64,000 bases of DNA, taken from the NCBI GenBank assembly GCA_029204225.1, contig CM055095.1, positions 69,478,110 to 69,542,109 on the forward strand, written 5' to 3'. The first letter of the stretch is position 1. Each line of letters begins with the position of its first letter. Origin of the DNA: Diphasiastrum complanatum (lineage: Eukaryota; Streptophyta; Lycopodiopsida; Lycopodiales; Lycopodiaceae). A program made the position numbers and the translations under genes. Positions 31,396-42,399 of this stretch are shown one piece after another. Below the pieces are notes generated by a model. The model had not been told where the DNA came from. It did not search any database and worked only from the letters and a program-made list of their open reading frames with translations.

Positions 31396-33381
31396 TCACT
31401 CCTTCACAAGTTCATTCACCCAGCCCAAATCAAAGCTGTCTACACAATCCAGCCGCTTATCTTTCCTCAGTTTGCCATAAATTTTTGCACGAAGCGCTCT
31501 GCCTGATTCTACCCTTGGCATATTGGCTTCTTCCTCTTCAATTATATCTGCATCCCACATCTCTACTGCTTCTTCATCTCCGGATGGGGTGCAAGGAACA
31601 CTCTGTGAACAGCGCCTAAGAGGTGATAGTCCAGATGAATAAAGAGGTGATGTCTTTGGTGCTTGGGCAGCTTGAGTTTGAATCCACATTGGATTTGCAC
31701 CTTTAAGCTCCAGCTGCTGCACAGCCGCAACCAGATCGACCACAGTTGTAGATGTTGGAGCAGTGCTATGGGGAGAGGAGGGTGCGGAAGCAAAGGTTTG
31801 TAGCAGCCTCCTTTGTCCGCAATTAGGAATTGCCAAAGTGGGTTTGGAATTAAGGGATTCCATGTGATGCCTTTGAACAGAGTTGTGGGGAATGTTCCCA
31901 GCAGAGCCTGCAACAGAGTTGCTGATCTGACCATGTGCAGCAAGGAGGGCTTGCGCTTGGGAAGCTGTGGACTGGGATGGAGATGGTGAATCAGATGCGC
32001 GAGAAACTGAGGGTGCTTGCCCATGACGGAAAGCACCATGTGCGGCAGCAACAGAAAGGGAATGCGAGAAAGTACTATGCCAATTGCTAGGAGAAGCTGG
32101 TGGGGATTCTATAGGAGAGGGAGGTGGTGAAAGCGTTAGTGGAGACTGTGTTAGCCTAAACAATGTGGATGTTGGAGATGAAACTTGAGAAGACGCACAG
32201 CAGATGCCACCCTGATTTGAACAGTTAAATGATGAAAGTTGAGCTGCTGCTTTGATACGAGGAGATCCTCCATGACAGCCATCATGCCAAGAGCAGGATC
32301 CATCAAACAGTCCTTGGACAAGACAACCAAAACTATCGTAAGGGACATTACTTCCATCAAACGAATCCGAGCAGAAGCTTTGCACCGAAGAGCTACCGTC
32401 AAAGCTGCCACAGCAAGAACCATTTTGCGCAATACATGCCTTTAAAGCGCTCAATTGTGTCCGACAGGAACCCCCGTTCCTGATGGCTGCTTGCGCAGCT
32501 TCTGGCAAGAGGCGGAGCTGCTCTGGAGTATGAGCAAAGAAACAGACTCTGCGTTTGCAGTTTCTTCCATCTTTACAAGGTTGCGTGCGGTATCGAGCGG
32601 GATGAAGCCAGCACTCAAAAACACCATGTGCGAATTCACAATCATCTCCTCTTTTGCAGTTTCCTTTTCTAAAATCTGCACAAGCAATAGCTGAGTAATG
32701 AAATCGGTGAGGATCCCGCCTCCTTGCCTTCTCCCCAGGATGAGCAAAGGGGCACTCAGTCCAGTCATGGCTTCTTCCTCTCATACAGCTCCTCACCTTA
32801 AACTCATACATGCGAAACTCATCGCAAGAGTACAAATCATCTGCTGACCAAGAATCCCCACACGTTCCTTTCGTTTGCAAGGGAACACCCCCAGACAAGT
32901 TCTTGAGATCGCAGAATAATCCTTCCATCATCATTCCAGAATTGGATCCGAAAAGGGATGAGTTCTCAGCATTGCTAGCCAGCTCTACAAAATCCGTGTT
33001 CACTTCAAAATCTTGACTTGAAGGCCAGAATTTTCCTCCAACACTCTCACCGTCAGCTGCATTCTTTATGTTATGGTCCTCCGCAGCGGAGGGCCTTGAA
33101 TGTGGAGTCGAAGAGCTGTGAGATGTTGCAGTCGTCCAGAGATTACTGTTGCAGTTGCAAAGAGTAGACGCAGCTCGTGGACTCCAAGAAACGTAAGGAT
33201 AAGTAACAGTCGTGCCTTCAGTAAATTCAGAAATGCTGTTAAGATCTTTCGGAATCTTGAGTGAGAGCGTTGAAGCTGATACATTTGGACTTTGAGGAGC
33301 AAGTGAAAAATTTTCAAAGCGCATTGTTGTGGAGACTGGATCCACAGAGAAGCCTGCATCATCTACAAAGACGCCTTGCAT
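31396..33381 (-). CDS. Arginine-rich tandem CCCH zinc-finger protein (RR-TZF)
   Basis: A 661-residue protein. An arginine-rich motif ([17 protein letters not shown], about 198-214) is followed by two CCCH fingers with the plant RR-TZF spacing C-X7-C-X5-C-X3-H-X16-C-X5-C-X4-C-X3-H (about 234-284). Next come [10 protein letters not shown], a long Ser/Pro-rich region, KIYGKL and a C-terminal [11 protein letters not shown]. Those last motifs are typical of the ankyrin-containing plant members, yet no ankyrin repeats are seen upstream. The family binds RNA, shuttles between nucleus and cytoplasmic granules, and acts in stress and hormone responses. The start is Met at 33381: the frame is open further up, but codons beyond 33447 lie in a predicted intron, and a TGA in the spliced leader is in frame. 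CDS in one exon. Confidence 0.92.
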   Translation of the reverse strand: MQGVFVDDAGFSVDPVSTTMRFENFSLAPQSPNVSASTLSLKIPKDLNSISEFTEGTTVTYPYVSWSPRAASTLCNCNSNLWTTATSHSSSTPHSRPSAAEDHNIKNAADGESVGGKFWPSSQDFEVNTDFVELASNAENSSLFGSNSGMMMEGLFCDLKNLSGGVPLQTKGTCGDSWSADDLYSCDEFRMYEFKVRSCMRGRSHDWTECPFAHPGEKARRRDPHRFHYSAIACADFRKGNCKRGDDCEFAHGVFECWLHPARYRTQPCKDGRNCKRRVCFFAHTPEQLRLLPEAAQAAIRNGGSCRTQLSALKACIAQNGSCCGSFDGSSSVQSFCSDSFDGSNVPYDSFGCLVQGLFDGSCSWHDGCHGGSPRIKAAAQLSSFNCSNQGGICCASSQVSSPTSTLFRLTQSPLTLSPPPSPIESPPASPSNWHSTFSHSLSVAAAHGAFRHGQAPSVSRASDSPSPSQSTASQAQALLAAHGQISNSVAGSAGNIPHNSVQRHHMESLNSKPTLAIPNCGQRRLLQTFASAPSSPHSTAPTSTTVVDLVAAVQQLELKGANPMWIQTQAAQAPKTSPLYSSGLSPLRRCSQSVPCTPSGDEEAVEMWDADIIEEEEANMPRVESGRALRAKIYGKLRKDKRLDCVDSFDLGWVNELVKE

Positions 33382-33447
33382 TCTGCCAGAGAGTAAAATT
33401 GCCCGGGTTTTCTTTCCTGGCCTCCTAGCCTCAAAACCCAAAGATGC

Positions 33448-34730
33448 CTGCAAAGGTATATACACAACAACTCCGCAAAATTAAACTTTTGAGCTACAAG
33501 CAATACATTCTACTAGACTTTCTTTGAAAAGCAAAGAAACGACGTACAATTAACACACCCAAAAAGATCAACCAGAATGTTCTTACTAGTATCAAGAATA
33601 TCTTTGCATTGCTAAATCACAAAACATACAGAACCAGAAGGATCAACCAGAACGTTCACACTACCATCAAGAACAACTTAGCAGAAAAAACTATTGCGTT
33701 GTTAGATCAAAAAAAAATATGAAACCAAAAAGATCTACCAGAATGTCAACACTACGACTACTAAACTGAGCAGAAAAACCCATTGCAACGTTGAACCACA
33801 AAAGTTACAAAACCAATAAGATCAAGCAAAACTTTCACAATGATATTAAGAACAGCTTTTAGCAGACGAAAACATTGCAATGTTAAATCACAAAACACAC
33901 AACCAAAAAGATCAAAAAGAAGTTTCACATTACTAATATTGAGAATAGCTTAGAAGACAAAACCATTCGCAATGTTAATCACAAACGTACCAAACCAGAA
34001 AGGTCAACCAGAATGTTCACACTACTACTATTCAGAATAGCTTGGCAGACAAAGTCATTGCAATGTTAATTTACAAAACAGTTAAAACCAGTAAGATCAA
34101 CCACAACATTCACGTTACTATTTAAGAACAACTTAGCAGACGAAACCACTGTGATGTTAAATCACAAAACATACAAAATCAAAAAGATTAACCAGAATGT
34201 TCATACTTCTAGTATCCAGTAAGATGATCAGCCAGAGTGTTTACGCTACTATTAAGTAATAAGAATAACTTAGCACACAAAACCATTGCAATGTTAAATC
34301 TTAAAATATGGAAAACCATAAAAATTAACCAGATCATTCACAATACTGATAAGAATTAGCAAACAGAAATCATTAATATGTTAAATCACAAAGAACATAA
34401 AACCAAACAGATCAACCAGAATGTTCACTCTATTTTCAAGAATAACGCACAAAACCATTGCAATGTTAATCACAAAGAAGACAAAGCCACAATGATCAAC
34501 CAGAATGTTCACACTACTTTTAAAAATAAATAAACAAAACCATTGCAATGTCAAATCACAATTAAACATGTAAAACCAGAAAGATCCAACCAGAATGTTC
34601 ACACTATTATCAGGAACAACTTAGCACACAAAACCATTGCAATGTTAAATCACACAAAATACAAACCAAAATGATCAACCAGAACGTTCACACTGCTACT
34701 ATTCAGAATAACAATTGCAATGCTACTCAC
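33448..34730 (-). other. Predicted 5'-leader intron of the RR-TZF gene
   Basis: The donor is GTGAGTAGC at 34730 and the acceptor TATACCTTTGCAG ends at 33448, both strong plant splice sites, giving a 1283-bp intron. Splicing puts a TGA directly upstream and in frame, supporting the Met at 33381. The intron is almost filled by tandem repeats. Predicted from sequence only. Confidence 0.6.
33550..34720 (-). repeat. About 88-bp tandem repeats filling the leader intron
   Basis: About 14 degenerate copies recur with a period of roughly 85-92 bp. Each has an AAGATCAACCAGAATGTTCAC-like core on the plus strand (starts near 33559, 33644, 33725, 33812, 33904, 33995, 34088, 34179, 34216, 34315, 34404, 34488, 34576 and 34666). 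Most also have an ACCATTGCAATGTTAAATCAC-like block. Confidence 0.85.
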
Positions 34731-35450
34731 AGATCACACGCAATCAAAGCGGAAAAACTCTCAGAATTCCTCTGCAAGAAGCTCAGCCTACTCCATCACC
34801 CACCAACACAAGTCACAAAACAACAGTCGCTTCACTTAATAAGCTAGGCTAAGCTTTAGCCATAGCTACCGCGCCTGCAAACCCATCACGATCCGCCATC
34901 GAGTGGGCACAATTCAGCGAGGCAACGCCATGTACGACCGCCCATCACTGGATCGTAGGGAAGCAGCAAAAGCAATGCAAAGCTGAAGAATGGCGACATA
35001 AAGGAACGAACCAAGCATCCACAATTAGCATCCACTAATCATCCCAATTAGTCCTAATCACCCCCACTAATAGTCCCACTTACTACTAATCCCAGAACGC
35101 AAAGGCGGCGCTTGGAATTGCTTCCACCTGTTCTTATAAACCCGAGACCCATTAACCCGAGGTTTAACCAACCCCACCCACTAACCCGGGTTAACGAACC
35201 CGGCCCCCGTGAAAGGCATCATTCGATGGTTGAGGGACGATGACGTGCCCGTCAGTAAGTGGCACGCCCGTCATCGGAGGCAGATTTTTCGGATTTTCTG
35301 TTCTTTAATACTGCGACGGTGGTAGAATATGGAATAGGTGGAGGCGTACGAGTGGCGACGGGTGTCTGAGACCATGTGAAAGCTCCTGCATCACGCCACC
35401 CGTCGCATTTTGGTGGGGACCGACGTCAACTATCATTTAGAAAATTTAGA
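34731..35450 (-). promoter_or_regulatory. First (untranslated) exon and promoter of the RR-TZF gene
   Basis: The most GC- and CpG-rich stretch of the window. On the minus strand TTTATAAG at about 35132-35139 could be the TATA box, placing the transcript start near 35100 and exon 1 from there to 34731. Upstream are repeated AACCCGGG/AACCCGAG words (35150-35210). Inferred from composition and position; no direct proof. Confidence 0.45.
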
Positions 35451-36429
35451 TACCGATCCATATATATATTGTATTTTGATAATTGTTTGGGGTAAATTTG
35501 GCAAGCTGGAAAATTTCCACATGCCTTGGTGTTGTCCAACAATTTGTTGAGGGTCTTTTCACTACTAACCGCTATTAAAAGATCACTTATTTCGAAAACA
35601 TTTCGATTCCATGGTATTAAAAATTATTTTATTCGAGTCGAGTGTTGATACAACAACAGTATTCAAACTAGCATGATCGAGACGAGTGTTGCAAGGTTGA
35701 TATCAACCAATTAGCTTGGCCTGATTGTTTATATGTACAGATTGTTTTGAAGGATGACATGCAATCGTTGAAAGACATGACAATTTTTCTAATGCAATAC
35801 ACAATCGAAAATACAATATTAGTTGGCCTCTATTGCAACCTTGAATCTATTGCCCTACATATTTGAATTCTAGCTACCACGCAAAAATACATACATGAGC
35901 AAAACGCATGGTTTGCTTAGTACGAGTATTGCCAATGCCAAAGCCATGGGTATTGACCCAAGTATTCACACGACTAATGTTAGGGGACAGTTCTCAACTG
36001 TAGTATCACATAAACATATATCAACAAAATAAGTTTTGTGATACTCGAGTTGATACGTATGTTTATACCCATCAAGCATCTATGTATATGTACTCATCGA
36101 ACATTGGTACCTACATCATTTATAGAAAAGTCTATAATTGGCTTCTTACTACAAGCAAGCAACTACTCGCTGAAAGTTGAGACAAAAATGTGATTGGTAT
36201 TACCCCATGGAGCCAACCTCACTTCACTACCTCCATTTAACCTACTCATGTAATCGGGCTTACGAACTAGCTCACCAAGGCATGCTCCATGATGCCTTGC
36301 AGTCGTTAGCTCTCCAATATCTGATTCAATTATGTCATGACATTACTATCTAGCCTACCACATTCTTATGAACTTGTAGAACGTGATTTCCATTTCTCTC
36401 TAAGAAGAAACTCAAAGGAAATGAAGTGG
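35451..36429. other. Unassigned intergenic stretch
   Basis: No gene or element end recognised. The right end grades into the decayed gag of element J. Confidence 0.45.
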
Positions 36430-37301
36430 TTCAAATTCTAACAACATTGCTTTGTTTTCCAAGGAAAAGCATTATAAGAAGCATTCCAAGAATACTAAAT
36501 CCTCTACTCATGTCAACAACGTGCATCATGAACAAGCTCCTCCAGCAAATTTAACTTTAATATTAAACAATCAAAAATTGTTTTGCAACTACTATAAGAA
36601 ACTTGGCCATGACATTAAAGATTATAGAGAACCAAAGCATTCAATGAGAGCAAAAGATAGCAGCAACATCAAAATGAAGCGGTTGATCATCAAGGTCCAA
36701 CTACAATATTTGAAGATCAGAAGCTGTTTATGGCTCAAGCTTCATCGCACTTAGATGAGGATTCTTGATACTTTGACTTCTAAGAGGAGAGGAGCATGAC
36801 TTAGATGAAGATTCTTGATACCTTGATACAACCAAGTGAGGGTATGACTTCTAAGAGGAGCTGGTTCAAATACTTCACTGCTTCACATCATAGTTTATCC
36901 ATTTAGGAGACTCAAGCTCTCACCAAATTGAAGGTCAGGGCATTACGAAAATCTTCACAAACTGCTATTCGGAAACTCATTATTGATGTGTTAAGTTAAT
37001 GTTCTTGATTTAACCAAGAAATAATTGTTCTATCAGTAGGATTGCTAATCTAGGACATAAAATCCTATTTGTTGACAAAGAATGTCAGATTCTAAATAAT
37101 AAAAAATGAACTCTTGCCAAATGCATGAGGCATTGTTATTTCTATAAACTTAGTTATGATTTTTCATAGAAGGCTCAAGCCATGATTTCTCAAGCCTCAT
37201 CTGAGAACACTAATATTCTACGGCATCAGAGATTAGGACATCTCAATATAAGAAGCCTAACATACACGTATAAATGATCCTATTATATGCAGGTCCTCTT
37301 C
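36430..37301 (+). pseudogene. Decayed copia gag to pre-integrase (element J)
   Basis: The frame 36452-36754 has a basic linker and a knuckle remnant CNYYKKLGHDIKDY (two Cys changed to Tyr). Further on, stop-ridden sequence includes LGHLNIRSL, the end of a pre-integrase domain. Around 36750-36865 a short block with GATTCTTGATAC and CTTCTAAGAGGAG is locally duplicated. The SINE-like insertion at 37317 separates it from the integrase. Confidence 0.6.
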
Positions 37302-37316
37302 CACTTACAAGTGTGA

Positions 37317-37401
37317 CCCAACGGGGTTGGCTCAACTGGTTAGCTTGGCATCCAAAGTTTCTTTGGTCCCAGGTTCGAGCCTCCCCTTGGAAACCAAGAA
37401 G
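37317..37401 (+). mobile_element. 85-bp tRNA-derived insertion (SINE or tRNA retrocopy)
   Basis: Contains a pol III A box (TGGCTCAACTGG, 37328-37339) and B box (GGTTCGAGCCTC, 37372-37383), spaced as in a tRNA. It is flanked by perfect 15-bp direct repeats CACTTACAAGTGTGA (37302-37316 and 37402-37416), as expected for target-primed insertion. Removing it restores the copia reading KCEPCILGKYARS. There is no poly-A tail. It is unusually short for a plant SINE. Confidence 0.75.
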
Positions 37402-37402
37402 C

Positions 37403-38470
37403 ACTTACAAGTGTGAGCCTTGTATTCTAGGCAAGTATGCAAGAAGTTATATTCTCTAGAAATCAAACTCATAGAGCTTCCAACCTTCTTGACTTAATCC
37501 ATTTGGATATTTGTCGACCAGTGCAACCTTTTTCTATTGGAAGTGCCCAATAATTCATTACTTTCATTAATGATTATTCAATTGAATTTGAGGCATTCCA
37601 ATGCTTTCAAATGATTGTGTGAAAGTTGTATGTTATAAAAACATGCTAGAAAACTTTCAAATCTGATCATGTACATAGTTCCAAAGGCTTGCTTGATACT
37701 GTGCATAGTGACATTTGTGATCTAATGCATACTCCATATCTAGAGGGAACAAAGTGTTCTTTAACTTCCATAAATGATTATTCTAGGAGGTGGTAGCACA
37801 CTTCTTAAAGCAAAAGCTTAAAGCATCGATATTCTTTATGATGTTCAAAGTAGAATCGAAAATACAAATTAGCTAAATGTTAAAATTCCTTCAATCAGAT
37901 GGTAAAAGAGAATATATCTATATTGAATTCTTATATTATTGTTCGAGTAATGGTATCATTCATCAATTGACAACAAGCTATTCTCCGCAATTGAATGGCA
38001 TAGTAGAAAGGAGGAACAAAACTTTGGTGTATTGTGCTAGTGCTATGCTTGCACATGCATCTCTCTTCAGTAGAAGTTGTGCAACAACAACCTATAATCG
38101 AGTAGATGCACTACCAAGAGTCTGAATAATCAAACTTGTATTCAAGTTTTGGACCAAATTAATACATTACGTCAAGAGTCTAAAAGATTTTGGTTGCATA
38201 GTTTATGCTCAAATTTCAAATGATCTAAGAAAGAAACTAGATAACTCTAGTATTAAAACTATCTTTGTTTTTTATTCCATAGTTAATAAAGCTTATAAGA
38301 TTTATAACCTTACAACATGAAAGATATTTGTGAGCAAGAATGCCATCTTTCTTGGAGATTAAATTCTGAACCTTAAAGGTAAAAACAAGATATTTGTACG
38401 TCAAGGTGATGTACCTCCATGTTGGCTGCAACAGCAAAAGCTAGGAGAATTTTCATCGAGGAATGCTTGA
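37403..38470 (+). pseudogene. Decayed copia integrase (element J)
   Basis: Begins with the integrase zinc-finger end CEPCILGKYARS. It then has two partial copies of the catalytic N-terminal block (LIHLDICRPVQPFS near 37490; TVHSDICDLMHTPYLEG near 37690). The rest is SDGKREYI and SYSPQLNGIVERRNKTL (second Asp and Glu regions) in the frame 37877-38125. Many stops. The doubled N-terminal block suggests recombination between copies. Confidence 0.7.
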
Positions 38471-39150
38471 ATACAAGGCTGAAGGTCTCATTCTAGTCGA
38501 TGTTTGAGATCTGTGAAAATTCTCATGCTACTAGTCGAGCCTTCCTTCGATTGATACTCCCGTCAGCTTTGTACTTGATCTTAAAGACCCATTTGAAATT
38601 GATGAGATTGTTGTTAGTAGGTAGTTTGACAATTGACCATGTCTGGTTCTCGATCAGAGAGGCATACTCTTTGTCCATCACTCTAGAAATCTGAGTCTGA
38701 TTGGCTGGGTGCCTCTTAGACAATAGTCAGTTCTTGAATGAAAGAATAGACAGACTCATCAATGTACCTTATAGGTTGTGTGCGCACTTTGATTGATCTT
38801 TGTGGAGGTGGCGTAGGCTGATAATCACGTCCTTGTTTTTTTTGCTCCTAAGTAGTAGCAACGCCTTTTTCAGACTTGTTGTCGAATAATTCTTTGATTG
38901 TCGGCACGTTCAAACATGAGGCTTGAATTGTCATGTCGATGGCATGAGTAGATGATAATTTGCACGGAACTTTGCTCTTGTTTTTAAATTTGATAAACTA
39001 ATCCTTGATAAAGATGACGTCCCTGTTAAATAATATCTTCGAGGTATCAGGATCATACAGCTTGTAGGTTATTATCTGAAGAAGCATAACCAATGTGGAT
39101 GGATTTGAAGCTTTGGGAGTCCAATTTTTTCCTTGTCTCTTTTGGGATCT
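38471..39150 (-). pseudogene. Copia integrase C-terminus and RT start
   Basis: On the minus strand, IPKETRKKLDSQSFKSIHIGY and a LYDPDTSK-type block (integrase C-terminal domain) lie at 39140-39020. Then comes a frame-broken linker, then the RT start ENQTWSIVKLP, FKWVFKIKYKADGSINRRKA (38694-38523). The integrase core would lie to the right, where an LTR (39154-39336) now sits. A decayed copy with several stops. Confidence 0.6.
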
Positions 39151-39153
39151 GTG

Positions 39154-39336
39154 TGTAGTGTTGGAGTTAATCTTCACTCTTACTCACCTAAACTCATTTT
39201 CTAAGCACTACGATATTCTCTCTCTACAATGAAAGCAGCCTTACTCGCATAAGTGTTCGTGAATCGTTCGTCCTTCGAGTCAAGGCTCGTTGACTTTTGC
39301 GTTGCGGCAAAGTTGTAGGAGTTCACCATTTCTACA
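39154..39336 (-). mobile_element. 3' LTR of copia element K1 (short)
   Basis: On the minus strand it begins TGTAGAAATGG after the purine tract TTCAAGAAGGAG (39337-39348) and ends CACTACACA. This gives 183 bp with inverted ends TGTAG/CTACA. Its first 105 bp or so match the longer LTR at 43473. The left edge joins a copia integrase frame, so K1 inserted there. Confidence 0.5.
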
Positions 39337-40850
39337 CTCCTTCTTGAACCTTGCAGCTTTGCACGTTTAATCCAATTGTCTTTGCAAAGAGTGGCTTGTC
39401 GAGCGGCTTCGTGAGTAGATTTGCAATCATGTCTTTTGATTTTATGTATTGGACCTGGAGCTCTTCTTTCGAGATTAAATCTCGAATGTGATGGTACTTC
39501 AAAGGTATGTGTTTTGCCTTTGAATAGAAGACAAGATTCTGGGATAGATAAATGGCACTCTGAGAGTCCATCATCATCGTGCATGGCCCTTCTTGTGGTA
39601 TCCCGATTGCTTCCAGCATCATCTGCAGCCACACTACCTCGTTCGCCACTTTTGAAGCTGTGACGTATTCAGCTTCACAAGAGAATTGAGCTACCAAGGT
39701 TTGCTTTTTGCATACCCAGCTGATTGCAGCTCCGCACGCTATGGTACATCCTCCAGTTATGGGCTTGTTGTCATCTTTGCAGCTCGCCCAGCTTGCATCA
39801 CTGTAGTGGTGCAGCTCGAATCCTTTTCTTTCGTCTTCAGCTCTGTAGGTTAGTCCCATATTTTGGATACCCTTAAGATACTATAGGATTCGTTTTGCCA
39901 TTTGCCAATGTGCCATGCTAGGATTAGAAGAGAATTGGCTTAAGGCGTAAACAAATAAAGCTAGATAGGGTCTGATACAAATTGTAAGGTACATCAGACT
40001 ACCGATCAAGTTTTGGTAGGGTATACCTGCCATCTTTTGTTCTTCCTCTTCTGTTTTTGGGCAATTCTGCTTCGTCAGCTTGGCTCCAGCTATCATTGGT
40101 GTGGTTCTTTGCAGTCCAGCATGTGATACTGTTTGAGCACCTTTTTGGCATATTCAGACTGACTCAAGTGCATTTCGCCCTTCGTTCGATCTCTTATGAT
40201 CTTCAGCCTGAGGCATTTTGTTGCTTCTCCAAGATCTGTGATTTCATAACTTTTGGAAATCTGACTCTTCGTGTCCTTGATCAGCATCAAGGAATTTTCT
40301 ATCATCAGAGAATCGTCCACGAAAATAGTCAGTATCACAAAATCTTTTTCTACTCTTTTTATATAGACATTACAGTCCGGTTGTGTAGGATTGAAGTCTA
40401 GAGACTTCAGAAGACTATCGAGCTTCTTATACCAAGCTAGTGATGCATGTTTTAGACCATAGATGCATCTCTGCAACCGACAGACATATTGTCGATTGTC
40501 GGGGTCTTCAAATCCTTCAGGCTGCCTCATGAAGATTTTTTCCTCTAGATCTCCATGGAGAAAGGTTGTTTTCACATCAATCTGGTGAATTTCCAGATTG
40601 TGCTGTGTGGCGTATGCAAAGAGTAGTCGTATGCTTGTCATCTTGACCATCGACGAATATGTGTCGAAATAATCAACACCATATCTCTATGTGTAGCCCT
40701 TCGTGACAAGCCTTGCCTTGTAGCAGCCAACGGTGCCATTTGATTTCATCTTCTTCTTGTACACCCACTTGTAGTCGACGATCTTTCTGTTTTTTGGAGA
40801 CACGCGACTACACATCACAGAATAGATTCCATTCTAGCAATCAAGACAGT
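39332..40850 (-). pseudogene. Copia RT and RNase H of element K1
   Basis: The RT frame 40650-40093 has IDVKTTFLHGDLEEKIFM, CIYGLKHASLAWYKKLD and FVDDSLM in place of the usual YVDD. A short frame at 40096-39881 carries YLTICIRPYLALFVY. RNase H at 39859-39332 has HYSDASWASC, SCEAEYVTAS and ANLLTKPLDKPLF. The frames are separated by stops. The RT N-terminus extends in broken frame to about 40850. Gag, protease and integrase are absent: leader/LTR sequence follows directly on the right. A different copia lineage from H1. Confidence 0.85.
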
Positions 40851-40859
40851 GTAAGACAA

Positions 40860-41100
40860 GGAGATGCACGAAAATAGAGCAATCAATTATCAGTTTGATT
40901 TTTAGAGCAAGATCGTCAGTGTCTCGCTCGTTGGCGGCCTGATGCTCTGCTCTTTCGCTGTGTTCTGCTCGTTGGCAAACTTTCGTGCACAACTCTTTTG
41001 TTTCTAGTCTTTTTCTTTTTCTTGCTCTACTCTCTATGTCTCACTGTATCTCTCTGTATCTTACAGTCTTACTTTATGATCCAGAAGGATCCATAGCTTG
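40860..41100 (-). mobile_element. LTR or leader remnant of K1
   Basis: About 40985-41100 is the inverted counterpart of 43840-43940 in the LTR K2 (shared CTTTTTCTTTTTCTTGCTC, CTCTCTATGTCTCACTGTAT and CAGTCTTACTTA words). It marks the 5' side of the truncated K1. Confidence 0.55.
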
Positions 41101-42399
41101 GGGGCTAGATCCATACAATCTAGGTTTGGTTGGGCTGGTTTATCCACCACCCATTCCCTTGTGTTGTTGCTTTGTTTGACATGCTTAGACTAGTATCCTA
41201 TGTGTAGGACTTTATACCTGTTATGTGATGTATTGTACACAATGCTCATTTCTTGCTAGTTTGTTTGTTGTTTAGATGGCTTGGCTACAATATGTTGGGG
41301 TAAAGTCAAATAACATTAGCATAACATTAATGGGGGACCATCCAATGATGCAGTTTTCAGTTGAGTGTGGACCCCTTCACTTTATAGCATGTACAAAATC
41401 AATTGACACGTTTTTTCTTCAAAAATTGTTGCTAGTAATGGCTATGCACAGCATTGATGCCTCACAATTTCCTGATAGTCTAGGAAACCTCATGGTCCAA
41501 ATGTTTTTTGTTAAAAAAGAACATCATTCCTCAATGAATTTGATGTAATTGAAATTATGTATGAGGAACTTACATGAAACTTGGAATGTTTCATTTTCAC
41601 TTGGGAGTAATATGATCTTTTGACATTACATACTCAATATTTGTCAACTTATTTAAGATTTGCTTGTGGACAAACCGATCTATGTGTTTGCTACATGAGC
41701 TTCAAATAGATAAAAATGCATGAAGTTTCATATGTAGTCTATCTTCGTTCATGCAATTGCCACCAAAGAGAACATACTTTTAAAACATTTCATTTGGTCA
41801 ATGGTCAGTACTCTCTATTGTTCCATGTAACAATAGTTACCAACATTTGGCACATGGCATTTAGATGACATTTCTATAAACAATGTGCATGGGTATGTTT
41901 AGTTTCTCGATAAGAATTTTAATAGCATGTGTGAGTCCACCAATGATGGGACATCGGGTACTAGATTTGTCTCCCAAATTTCTATTGGATCAAGTCAAGG
42001 ATAAGGCCTCCTTTTACGTGTTTGAATTTATAGAGTTTTCAAATTCACACTTAGTAGAGGATAATGATGAGATTATAATGAAAGAATGACATCCCATCAC
42101 TTTGAAGTTAATGATTTTGAGCCATTTCCACTTGCTATGTAGTTACACCTTTTTATAACAAGATGGGCTCCTTAATCATCCAGTCAATATTTGAAAAGGG
42201 TAATGGACATTATATTCAAGTTAAAATGGTGATTGTATTAAAAAGAGCAAAATTTGAGTCCTTTAAGAATTAAATGTTAAGTAAATTGTTTCAAAAGGGC
42301 AAACTTTGAGTCTTTAAGAAATTAAATGTCAGGCTAAATTTCTACAATGAGCATTGTCATCATCAATGTGTTGTGAATTTAGTTAAGAAGTTCGAAATG
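41101..42399. other. Unassigned stretch
   Basis: No recognisable domain. A 90-residue frame at 41276-41548 (plus) has no recognisable motif and is not claimed as a gene. Confidence 0.45.

Noticed and set aside
31563-33362. Several other frames overlapping the RR-TZF gene on both strands
   Set aside because: The CCCH spacing and arginine-rich motif are present only in the 31396-33381 frame; the rest are shadows.
33382-33465. Upstream Met giving a 689-residue RR-TZF protein
   Set aside because: The extra codons pass through a strong splice acceptor; in the predicted spliced leader a stop lies in frame, leaving Met at 33381 as first start.
37317-37401. Functional tRNA gene
   Set aside because: A and B boxes are present, but the flanking 15-bp duplications show an insertion and I could not pair acceptor and anticodon stems convincingly.
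41276-41548. 90-residue plus-strand frame as a small gene
   Set aside because: No motif, no promoter or splice context, and it lies in retroelement debris.
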